Virus record (IMG/VR): IMGVR_UViG_3300025010_000084
Span: 1-51,056 of that record
Length of the DNA: 51,056 bases
Direction: 5' to 3' (one strand)
Origin: a virus
A program made the translations under genes and the position numbers. Below are positions 25,715 to 31,663 of this stretch, piece after piece; position 1 is the stretch's first letter, and each line of letters opens with the position of its first letter. The notes beneath the pieces were generated by a model, which worked only from the letters and a program-made list of their open reading frames with translations, was not told where the DNA came from and searched no databases.

Positions 25715-25919
25715 GATTAACACAATTAAGATTAACACAATAGCCTGATTCAACAGGATTATCACATATAGGACAAATAATACTATCTGTAAAGAGCTGA
25801 ATAGAAGTACAGTATTTACATGGTCCGGTACAATCCTGGCCATATGAAGAGTTATGTTTACATGACCATAAATAGTTATGCTCACAACTCATAGCAAGTT
25901 TAATGTCTTTAGCAGTCAT
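25707..25919 (-). CDS. Cys-rich zinc-binding protein (70 aa)
   Basis: Nine cysteines and several histidines in 70 residues, including CTGPCKYC and ICPICDNPVESGYC, consistent with two zinc sites. Real coding is supported by this ordered Cys pattern and by coupling to the next gene (overlap at 25916-25919). Confidence 0.7.
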   Translation of the reverse strand: MTAKDIKLAMSCEHNYLWSCKHNSSYGQDCTGPCKYCTSIQLFTDSIICPICDNPVESGYCVNLNCVNHG

Positions 25920-26122
25920 GGCTTATAAGATAGTATATTATGTTTTTGAACTTCTAACAATCTTATACGATTAATATTAAGATTATTGGATTTCAATGTA
26001 TTACAAGTATAACATCTTAAGGCATTTGGATTCTTAGATAACAAATTAAGCTTAAGAGGAACATTACAATCGAGACATTTTCTGTCTGGATCTACATTAC
26101 GAAAGTTAAATGGTTTTTTCAT
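25916..26122 (-). CDS. Small zinc-ribbon protein (68 aa)
   Basis: KCLDCN and RCYTCN (two CxxC pairs about 20 residues apart) define a zinc ribbon; the C-terminus is a basic helix. It is one of at least five small zinc proteins in this block. Coupled by 4-bp overlaps on both sides. Confidence 0.7.
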   Translation of the reverse strand: MKKPFNFRNVDPDRKCLDCNVPLKLNLLSKNPNALRCYTCNTLKSNNLNINRIRLLEVQKHNILSYKP

Positions 26123-26328
26123 GACATATATTTATTGTTTAATTTTTTAAGTAATGATTTACAGTTCTTAATATGAGCCATATACAAATGCTGATTAGGA
26201 ACAAAAGCAGGATTAGCTTTCTTAAGCTTATTAAATGTATCCTGTCTTTCCTTAAGAAGCTCAGTAATAGCCACTTTAAGAGTAGTTTCTTCACTGAGAA
26301 AGCCATCAGTAATTTCAATAATTTTCAT
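26119..26328 (-). CDS. Small helical hypothetical protein (69 aa)
   Basis: Helical, Lys-rich protein with ITELLKERQDTFNKLKKAN. No recognised domain. It is the first gene after a 490-bp gene-free stretch, so a promoter should lie just upstream. Confidence 0.6.
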   Translation of the reverse strand: MKIIEITDGFLSEETTLKVAITELLKERQDTFNKLKKANPAFVPNQHLYMAHIKNCKSLLKKLNNKYMS

Positions 26329-26815
26329 GACATATAATATTAAGTTAATATTCTATTGACTAAATAAAGATAATACTCACAAGGTTGCAACCCCTGATTG
26401 AACCGGCTCTTGGATGAGAATTATCTTTTAGCTGCTATCCTGACTTTACAGCACCCTTTTCATTCAGGACTCATAAGATCATCATGTGGTATCATAATCT
26501 GAGCGTAGATTGTAATTAATAACAAATGTAGATATTTTAACTAATATCATCTTTTATCCATAATATACTTATGATAGATACATAAAGAGTATATATCTCC
26601 AATAACACTCTATGGTATCTCAGATATACTGTTCAGAGGCTTAAAAGCATCAAATGTAGGTAGAATGGCGCTTTGCGCACTGTTTACCAGTCAATAATAT
26701 TACAGCTTATATGACAATAATTGCTTAATATTATTAAATAAAAAGCCAGCTTATTTATCACTTTACGCAGTGTATTTTGTTGTATATGTAAATTTACACA
26801 GTGTAAAGTTAATAA
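26329..26815. other. Gene-free stretch with structured RNA potential
   Basis: No coding frame of note on either strand. Visible items: two hairpins whose stems interleave (GCTG 26431-26434 with CAGC 26449-26452; TCCTGA 26438-26443 with TCAGGA 26464-26469), a pseudoknot-like arrangement; two identical CAAATGTA elements (26523-26530 and 26651-26658), each equal to a minus-strand TACATTTG -7 box; a weak DnaA-box-like TTATCCATA at 26554; and the first palindromes of the array at its right end. Confidence 0.5.
26762..26807. repeat. 15-bp palindromes, pair 1
   Basis: TTTACGCAGTGTATT at 26762-26776 (one arm degenerate) and TTTACACAGTGTAAA at 26793-26807 (perfect apart from the central base), 31 bp centre to centre, about three helical turns. 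They lie just beyond the stop of the gene at 26816. A weaker relative, TTTGCGCACTGTTTA, is at 26672-26686. Confidence 0.8.
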
Positions 26816-27043
26816 TTATTTATGTATTAGATTTTGTATTCTTCCTGGAGGTGGATTAATATATCTACTTTTTATGTATCTGGGAAGAACAAGATAGTGT
26901 CCATATATGTTATCTTGTTCAAAATCAATAGTATTACGATGCTTTCCAACCATTACAGATACTTGAATCTTTGATTGTTCTATTGTAGTCTTACGTAGAT
27001 CATATAGATCTATTACTACATAATAATGTGTTTTTCTCTTCAT
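26816..27043 (-). CDS. Small protein driven by the leftward divergent promoter (75 aa)
   Basis: Three in-frame starts exist (GTG 27073, ATG 27061, ATG 27043). I choose 27043 (MKRKTHYYVVIDL) because the -7 box occupies 27073-27080, leaving about 23 nt of leader. The protein is basic with strand-rich segments (IQVSVMVGKHR, YLVLPRYIKSR). It stands alone behind a strong promoter beside the palindrome array, so a regulatory role is likely, though no HTH is recognised. Confidence 0.6.
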   Translation of the reverse strand: MKRKTHYYVVIDLYDLRKTTIEQSKIQVSVMVGKHRNTIDFEQDNIYGHYLVLPRYIKSRYINPPPGRIQNLIHK

Positions 27044-27072
27044 TTCAATTATATTAAACATGACCAACTGCA

Positions 27073-27104
27073 CAAATATAATGCATAATCACCGTATAAA
27101 CAAA
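27073..27104 (-). promoter_or_regulatory. Leftward Bacteroidota-type promoter
   Basis: On the minus strand TTTG (27101-27104), 20-nt spacer, TATATTTG (27073-27080): an exact match to the Bacteroidota consensus. It drives the small gene at 26816-27043 and is back to back with a rightward -7 box at 27114. Confidence 0.7.
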
Positions 27105-27113
27105 AAATAGCAT

Positions 27114-27121
27114 TATCTTTG
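27114..27121 (+). promoter_or_regulatory. Rightward -7 box (TATCTTTG)
   Basis: TATCTTTG matches TAnnTTTG and lies 20 bp before the ATG at 27141; the -33 element is not obvious. The same TATCTTTG octamer recurs before the genes at 28361 and 28989, which supports it as a real rightward promoter element. Confidence 0.5.
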
Positions 27122-27140
27122 AATTCTAATATTATATATC

Positions 27141-27332
27141 ATGGAAACAAAAAGCTTATTACAAGGAAAGAAAACATTGATTATTGAAAGAAAATATATT
27201 ATTCTTATTGATAATCAACAGGGTATATTAATTGAAAAGGAAATTCTTAATCAAACAGAATTGGATCAATTAATAAAAGACAATCCTGAATTATATCCTA
27301 TATATATAGGTATAGTTTGTATTATTAGTTAA
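27141..27332 (+). CDS. Small hypothetical protein (63 aa), divergent from the 26816 gene
   Basis: METKSLLQGKKTLIIERKYI..., hydrophobic and charged residues alternate as in a small beta protein; no recognised domain. Support is its TATCTTTG promoter element and position in a divergent pair. It ends 6 bp before the next palindrome cluster. Confidence 0.5.
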   Translation: METKSLLQGKKTLIIERKYIILIDNQQGILIEKEILNQTELDQLIKDNPELYPIYIGIVCIIS

Positions 27333-27338
27333 TATCAC

Positions 27339-27523
27339 AATACACCGTGTAAATTAACAATAATATTAAAATACACAGTGTAAAGTGACATTATCAGCCT
27401 TGAGCAGTAATAGTAATAAAAAAGCACACCTATATATAATAAGGTATACCTTAATATTATATTAGAGACAATATCACTTTACGTAGTGTAAATTAATGCA
27501 ATAATAACTTTACGGCATGTAAA
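27339..27523. repeat. 15-bp palindromes, cluster 2 (four copies)
   Basis: AATACACCGTGTAAA (27339-27353), AATACACAGTGTAAA (27370-27384), TTTACGTAGTGTAAA (27478-27492), TTTACGGCATGTAAA (27509-27523). Spacing within each pair is 31 bp, the same as in cluster 1, so the copies come as phased doublets. The doublets flank an AT-rich stretch of about 90 bp with a separate 12-bp palindrome. Confidence 0.85.
27441..27452. repeat. Perfect 12-bp palindrome AAGGTATACCTT
   Basis: It sits in the AT-rich centre of palindrome cluster 2 and differs from the 15-bp family. It could be an operator for another protein or part of an unwinding region. Confidence 0.5.
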
Positions 27524-27547
27524 TTAACCTTAAGCAGCTGATAATAT

Positions 27548-27569
27548 AAAAAAAGGGGATTTCTCCCCT
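27548..27569 (-). terminator. Rho-independent terminator
   Basis: A 6-bp stem (27554-27559 with 27564-27569), loop TTTC, followed by seven U on the minus strand. It lies directly after the stop of the gene at 27574 and isolates the palindrome cluster from that transcript. Confidence 0.8.
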
Positions 27570-27573
27570 CTTC

Positions 27574-28005
27574 TTAATTAATCTCTGTTGCCGTCAGTGC
27601 TTTCAGTTCCTTAGTTGTCAAAGGTACAAGATCAAGACTTGAATAACCTTTGTCATTGGTAACTTTCATTCTTAACACTGATTTGAGCGGTACATCTTTG
27701 AAATCCAAAGTTACTGAAGTATCAATGGTTTTCTTTGTTGTCTGTTCAAACCCGGTGTTAAGCATTATCCAACGTGAATCCGTTGGAATTGGTTTCTCTG
27801 ACTTACTGACAGCATCAAAGTAAGTAAATTTGCCGTTACTATCTTTAACGGCCTGCCATACTTTAGGTGCAATTTCCACAATGATATTATAATCATTGTT
27901 TTTCTTCTCAAACCTGTAATGAGTTCCCTGTGGTAAAACAGTCCTTTGTCCTATTGGTGAACTTGTCATACCTTTAGCAAAGTTGCTAATACTAACTTCA
28001 TTCAT
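27574..28005 (-). CDS. Hypothetical protein (143 aa)
   Basis: Strand-rich, Lys/Thr-rich protein: MNEVSISNFAKGMTSSPIG..., centre with YNIIVEIAPKVWQAV and a C-terminal LDLVPLTTKELKALTA. No recognised domain. It has its own terminator, and its leader carries AAACCAAT, the start-proximal motif shared with several minus-strand genes. Confidence 0.65.
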   Translation of the reverse strand: MNEVSISNFAKGMTSSPIGQRTVLPQGTHYRFEKKNNDYNIIVEIAPKVWQAVKDSNGKFTYFDAVSKSEKPIPTDSRWIMLNTGFEQTTKKTIDTSVTLDFKDVPLKSVLRMKVTNDKGYSSLDLVPLTTKELKALTATEIN

Positions 28006-28022
28006 AATAATAATGTATTGGT

Positions 28023-28217
28023 TTAATTATTTTCCTCCATATCTATATTCCGTTTGGAAGAGTCCTGCGGAAGCACCACGGGGGAGGCCCTGCGGAGCAG
28101 AGACATACCGGGGTTTGGTGAGGCATTACGCGTGTTCTGATATATCCCCGGGATTGATCCAGGTCGTTCATCTGGTTTTTTGAGGATGGTTGCCCCCTGG
28201 GGCTTCTCTGGTCGCAT
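28023..28217 (-). CDS. Possible small Pro/Arg-rich peptide in a GC-rich island (64 aa)
   Basis: MRPEKPQGATILKKPDERPG... ends 18 bp before the next start. The stretch 28040-28280 is visibly richer in G and C than all its surroundings, so the frame may be open simply because stops are rare in GC-rich DNA. It is either a short disordered protein or a transferred or RNA-coding segment. Confidence 0.4.
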   Translation of the reverse strand: MRPEKPQGATILKKPDERPGSIPGIYQNTRNASPNPGMSLLRRASPVVLPQDSSKRNIDMEENN

Positions 28218-28274
28218 GAGGTATAGGGGAGTGGTTTTTATCGGCTTGTTTGGGGTGTAATGTGCGCGGAGCCA

Positions 28275-28307
28275 TTGAATGTTATTTGGATTAATTGTTT
28301 ATCTTTG
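28275..28307 (+). promoter_or_regulatory. Rightward Bacteroidota-type promoter
   Basis: TTG (28275-28277), 22-nt spacer and TATCTTTG (28300-28307). The -7 box is exact; the spacer is slightly long. It lies 53 bp upstream of the ATG at 28361. Confidence 0.6.
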
Positions 28308-28360
28308 TATTTAGAAGCAGTCGAAATAGAATTAGTAGTAATCATTAAAAATCAGAAATC

Positions 28361-28684
28361 ATGTTAACATTAAAAGTAGTCACTACAGACCTTGAAGGTC
28401 AGGCAGAAACCCACATTCTAAATGGGGATTCAATTGTTCATAAGGAATATTTTAGTTCCGATCATTGTATTGCCGCTAAGACAAAAGAAAAGAATTCAGA
28501 TACCTGGATTCTTGGCGATATGGTAGAAACTTCAGGTACACAGAAATTTACTGTCTCCGAAGTTAATATATATGATGAAGATCGTTGTTTAAAAAACGAC
28601 TTACTTATTTTGCCAAAAGCAGAGTGTTATATCATGGATAATGGAAAAACGGTAGATGTGTTTTTTTGTTTCTTTGAAGAATAA
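28361..28684 (+). CDS. Hypothetical protein (107 aa), monocistronic
   Basis: Beta-rich acidic protein (MLTLKVVTTDLEGQAETHIL...) with four Cys; no recognised domain. It has its own promoter (28275-28307) and terminator (28704-28731), so it is expressed independently, probably early, as the first rightward gene beside the control region. Confidence 0.7.
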   Translation: MLTLKVVTTDLEGQAETHILNGDSIVHKEYFSSDHCIAAKTKEKNSDTWILGDMVETSGTQKFTVSEVNIYDEDRCLKNDLLILPKAECYIMDNGKTVDVFFCFFEE

Positions 28685-28703
28685 TCATTAAAAGACTGTT
28701 TCT

Positions 28704-28731
28704 AACCCTTTCAGAAATGGAAGGGTTTTTT
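28704..28731 (+). terminator. Rho-independent terminator
   Basis: AACCCTT (28704-28710) and AAGGGTT (28721-28727) with a 10-nt loop, followed by a T-run to 28731. It ends the transcript of the gene at 28361. Confidence 0.85.
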
Positions 28732-28734
28732 CAT

Positions 28735-28780
28735 TTAACGTGGTGTAAATTAATGTAATGATAACTTTACGGTCTGTAAA
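28735..28780. repeat. 15-bp palindromes, cluster 3 (two copies)
   Basis: TTAACGTGGTGTAAA (28735-28749) and TTTACGGTCTGTAAA (28766-28780), again 31 bp apart, placed immediately after a terminator. The intervening sequence TTAATG-AATAAC is nearly the same as in the right half of cluster 2, so this looks like a duplicated doublet. Confidence 0.85.
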
Positions 28781-28884
28781 TTATTGTTAATAAGGGTGGG
28801 GTGGGGGTGTTTTTGGGACCAGCTGAAGACGGCGGGGGTTTACAGATAAAGGGGTGGGTGCTCTTATGTACAGGGGAATGTTAC
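28781..28884. other. G-rich gene-free stretch
   Basis: Runs such as GGGTGGGGTGGGGG near 28794-28807 and GGCGGGGG near 28831 on the plus strand contrast with the AT-rich genome. No coding frame. Several closely spaced G-runs could form a quadruplex. It lies between palindrome clusters 3 and 4. Confidence 0.4.
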
Positions 28885-28985
28885 TTTACATGCCGTGTGT
28901 TGATAAGTTTATCATTTTACATGCCGTAAATTGTTATTTTCTGTTTTATCTTTGTATTGATGAATTAAAAAATACATAGTGTAAA
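28885..28985. repeat. 15-bp palindromes, cluster 4 (three copies)
   Basis: TTTACATGCCGTGTG (28885-28899), TTTACATGCCGTAAA (28916-28930) and AATACATAGTGTAAA (28971-28985). The first two are again 31 bp apart. The second covers the place expected for the -33 box of the promoter at 28947, and the third lies between that promoter and the ATG at 28989, so binding here would block transcription of the rightward block. Confidence 0.85.
28947..28954 (+). promoter_or_regulatory. Rightward -7 box (TATCTTTG) for the 28989 operon
   Basis: Exact TAnnTTTG match 35 bp upstream of the ATG at 28989, bracketed by palindromes on both sides. No good TTTG lies at the right distance; the palindrome at 28916-28930 covers that position, which suggests control by the palindrome-binding protein. 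Confidence 0.6.
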
Positions 28986-28988
28986 GTT

Positions 28989-29302
28989 ATGGCAAAGATT
29001 ACAAAAGAAGAACTTCATAAGATCCTGATTAAACCAAAAGTGGCCAGGTTACAATCACCTCTTATGTAAGGAAGCGCTTTGGTAAGTGGTACTTAATACC
29101 AGTTATCACGAAGGAAGAGTATAAGGAGCCCTGGCATGATATGTCAGGAGCTGTTGTAAGACACAACATAGAAGCATATAAGATACTTCTCTTCTGGAAG
29201 TTTAATAAGAATGCTGTTGAGGCTGAAAGTGGCAGACCTATTTGTCAACTGCTGGACGAGAACCAGGAGAATGAACTTAAACGATTAGGAATAGGATTAT
29301 GA
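28989..29302 (+). pseudogene. Small basic protein gene broken by a one-base frameshift
   Basis: The ATG at 28989 encodes about 20 residues (MAKITKEELHKILIKPKVA) and then stops soon after (TAA near 29067). In the next frame, from about 29048, an uninterrupted 84-codon sequence (VTITSYVRKRFGKWYLIPV... to NELKRLGIGL) runs to a TGA that overlaps the next ATG (ATGA, 29299-29302). Loss of one base near 29046-29048 joins the two parts exactly. The site is not a slippery heptamer. Sequencing error is possible. Confidence 0.65.
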
Positions 29303-29469
29303 AAAAGAAAAGATCCATCATTGAATTAATGATACCTTATTATAATATGTATAACCAAGCAATGATATATATTGCAAGTTATTTTAATAAGAATTCTATT
29401 CCGCCAAAAGAATTACCTGAACACGATTATAAATGGAACATACAAAAAGAACAAGATGGCACTAAATAA
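29299..29469 (+). CDS. Small hypothetical protein (56 aa)
   Basis: The ATG at 29299 overlaps the TGA of the frameshifted gene and the frame ends at TAA 29467. Helical N-terminus with several Met/Tyr, charged C-terminus. It overlaps the radical SAM start at 29456 by 14 bp, so it is part of a coupled operon. Confidence 0.6.
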   Translation: MKKKRSIIELMIPYYNMYNQAMIYIASYFNKNSIPPKELPEHDYKWNIQKEQDGTK

Positions 29470-30154
29470 AGTCAAACCAGGATCTAACATGTACCAATTT
29501 ATAACTCATACCTGGAACCCTCTTGCCGGAGAATGTTCTCATAAGTGTACTTATTGTAGTACTTATAAGCTGTCAAAGAGATATCCTGTTATAGCAAAGA
29601 AGTATTCAGGACCTCTTCATCTTGATGACTCTTGTATGAAGGATGTGTTCACCAGTGATCAGTTTATCTTTGTAGCAGCCCAGAATGATCTATTCTCGTA
29701 TGAAGTATCAGGATGTGTCATCCTTGATGTTCTCAATCACTGCAGGAAGTATGATGCAAAGTATCTATTTCAGACAAAGAATCCAGGGAGGATCCTTGAC
29801 TACCTGGGTCAGATACCTAAGAATTCCGTGATATGTACTACAATAGAGACTAACAGGTGGTATCCTGAGATAATGGGAAATTGTCCCAGACCTATACAGA
29901 GATCAGGAGCCATGGATAGGATCTCAAAGTACTTTAAGACATATGTAACTATCGAACCTATCATGGACTTTGATTTGTAGTCAATGGTTGGGCTTATTAA
30001 GGTATGTCATCCTCAGCAGGTCAATATAGGTGCTGATAGTGGTAATAATGATATGCCTGAACCATCATCTGTTAATATACAGTTACTTATAGAACAGCTT
30101 AAGATGTTCACTACAATAGATAAGAAGTATAACTTAAAACGATTATTAAAATGA
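29456..30154 (+). pseudogene. DUF5131-like phage radical SAM protein with an in-frame TAG
   Basis: The start is the ATG at 29456. The radical SAM cluster motif is C27-x3-C31-x2-C34 (GECSHKCTYC), preceded by THTWNPLAG, and followed by FVAAQNDLFS, LFQTKNPGR, TTIETNR and EPIMDFDL, the signature order of the phage radical SAM family sometimes called Gp37/Gp68 or DUF5131. After 174 codons a TAG (29978-29980) interrupts, but the same frame continues 57 codons (SMVGLIKVCHPQQVNIGADSG... to LKRLLK), matching the usual C-terminus, and ends in ATGA overlap with 30151. TAG is a normal stop in other genes here. A CAG to TAG change is the simplest cause. Family function is unknown. Confidence 0.8.
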
Positions 30155-30729
30155 AAGAAGAATTCTATCGCCCTGTAAACATTGAGTTTGCTATTTCAAA
30201 TGACGGAACAGGAGTTCCGGAATCTCTTGGAGAATTCCCTGATTGGGATGAAGCTGCAAAGTTTCTTGGTACTCATTTCACTTCATTTAATCAACCGGTA
30301 ACAACCAACCGGTTAATGGATACTCATGAGAAGGTTGAATTAAGAAGGAACTATACAGAGATACTCGAAGATGTTCTTCCTAAGTTTGGTGAAGCATTAT
30401 CAAAAGCCGAACTGGAATTATCAGCAGCTAAGGAGAATCAGAAGCGGGCTCTTGAAGCTTACAATGTAACAGTACAGAATGTAAAGGATACAGCTGCAAA
30501 GATCAAAAGAGGACTGGTAGAGATGAACCTGGATGAGAAGTTCACTGCGCGACTTGCATACAAGGGCCGATATTACTTCTTTACTTACATTGATAAGCAG
30601 TTAAGGCTTTGTAAGATTAAGGATATACCTGATTATGAAAAGACTGAGATATGGAATCAGATGGCCGGCAACGAAGAATTCCTTGATAATGTATTCGGAA
30701 AAGAAAAGACAGACAAAAAGAAAAAATAA
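30151..30729 (+). CDS. Hypothetical protein with coiled coil (192 aa)
   Basis: Residues about 60-130 form a Glu/Ala/Lys-rich helix (KAELELSAAKENQKRALEAY) consistent with a coiled coil. The C-terminal domain (residues about 130-170) is strand-rich (GRYYFFTYIDKQLRLCKI). Function unknown. Its start overlaps the end of the radical SAM frame and its stop overlaps the next start (TAATG). Confidence 0.65.
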   Translation: MKEEFYRPVNIEFAISNDGTGVPESLGEFPDWDEAAKFLGTHFTSFNQPVTTNRLMDTHEKVELRRNYTEILEDVLPKFGEALSKAELELSAAKENQKRALEAYNVTVQNVKDTAAKIKRGLVEMNLDEKFTARLAYKGRYYFFTYIDKQLRLCKIKDIPDYEKTEIWNQMAGNEEFLDNVFGKEKTDKKKK

Positions 30730-31082
30730 TGACATTTTTTTACTACGAAATACAAACCCGGAGATTCATCCAGAGCACAAACATCCGTGCCCTGGAAGAG
30801 TTTTCAGGTATATCGTATAACAAGATACGAGGTTGGTTCATTAATGGTAATGTACTCTATGTTGATGAATCGGTAATCTGTGGATGTTCAGATCTGGTCC
30901 GGGGAAAACAACGAATACAGAAAGTCGGACGAATCGAAAGACGAGAAGTAAGAAGTAACGATAATACCGGACCTATTGAACATATAAAGCAATCTGAGCA
31001 AGTTAAAGTCCGGAGAGAAACCAGGCAGCCGGATAAGAGAGATGGTAGTGGATTTGATGATTTTTTTAAAGAAGTAAAATGA
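30729..31082 (+). CDS. Putative small DNA-binding protein with disordered basic tail (117 aa)
   Basis: Residues 18-45 (STNIRALEEFSGISYNKIRGWF) read like a helix-turn-helix with a GISYNKIRGW recognition helix. Residues 60-117 are Arg/Glu-rich and probably disordered. Function unknown; a regulatory role is inferred from the HTH-like segment only. Confidence 0.5.
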   Translation: MTFFYYEIQTRRFIQSTNIRALEEFSGISYNKIRGWFINGNVLYVDESVICGCSDLVRGKQRIQKVGRIERREVRSNDNTGPIEHIKQSEQVKVRRETRQPDKRDGSGFDDFFKEVK

Positions 31083-31279
31083 TAAGGATTGATTACATAG
31101 AAGAGGCAGGACAGTACTATTATCAGTGTGTAGAGGAGATTCAGTTTATGAATCTTATTGCAACTTCTATATCTTATTTCGATCATAATGATAACCTCTA
31201 TAGTATCATTCATAATGGAACTACTATCAGAAGGAGAAGAAGCGGAAAGAAAAGAATCTTTAATTATTCAATGAGTTAA
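31079..31279 (+). CDS. Small hypothetical protein (66 aa)
   Basis: Alternating strand pattern (YYYQCVEEIQFMNLIATSISYF) and an Arg-rich turn (TTIRRRRSGKKR). It overlaps the previous gene by 4 bp and abuts the next. No recognised domain. Confidence 0.55.
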   Translation: MIRIDYIEEAGQYYYQCVEEIQFMNLIATSISYFDHNDNLYSIIHNGTTIRRRRSGKKRIFNYSMS

Positions 31280-31663
31280 ATGGAAATATTATATTTATTA
31301 CCAATATTCGTTGCAATCTATTTTTATATTAAATGGAGTGATATGAATAATAATATTAAATCAGACAAAGAATATCGTGAATGTATGTCTGAGATTGAAT
31401 CGAACAGAGAAAAAATACATGAAGAATTCAGACAGAGAAATATCGAAAGACAACGATTCAGAAAAGAATTAAATGAATGTTTTATATGGTCAAAACGATG
31501 TACTGATATAATGTTTCATTTTGCTGAATATTTACCACGAGAAGTTTTTTATGACTTTATGATGTCTACAGAAATAACTGCGTATCTGCCTATCGAAATA
31601 GGTGAGATAATAAAAAAAAGGAGAGAATTAGGGATATATGATATTTCATTAATTTATGGATAG
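31280..31663 (+). CDS. Membrane-anchored coiled-coil protein (127 aa)
   Basis: One N-terminal hydrophobic helix (ILYLLPIFVAIYFYIKW, residues about 3-19) followed by a long charged helix (residues about 25-70) and a C-terminal helical part. The layout fits an inner-membrane anchored coiled coil. The ATG follows directly on the stop codon of the gene ending at 31279. It ends in TAG, so TAG serves as an ordinary stop here. Confidence 0.6.
   Translation: MEILYLLPIFVAIYFYIKWSDMNNNIKSDKEYRECMSEIESNREKIHEEFRQRNIERQRFRKELNECFIWSKRCTDIMFHFAEYLPREVFYDFMMSTEITAYLPIEIGEIIKKRRELGIYDISLIYG

Noticed and set aside
25715-25885. Upstream extension of the gene at 25475
   Set aside because: It is hydrophobic nonsense fully overlapping the well-patterned zinc protein gene at 25707-25919.
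26380-26500. A tRNA in the 26.4 kb gap (GGTTCAATC on the minus strand looks like a T-loop)
   Set aside because: The bases flanking the T-loop do not pair and no anticodon arm fits.
26672-28985. The palindromes as a CRISPR array
   Set aside because: Repeats are 15 bp, variable in the centre, unevenly clustered, with no constant spacer length and no cas operon; the Cas4-like gene is 17 kb away and fits recombination.
7071-30154. Genome-wide stop-codon reassignment (TAG to Gln or TGA to Trp)
   Set aside because: TAG, TGA and TAA are all used as ordinary, often overlapping, stops in intact genes, and the broken genes contain all three stops.
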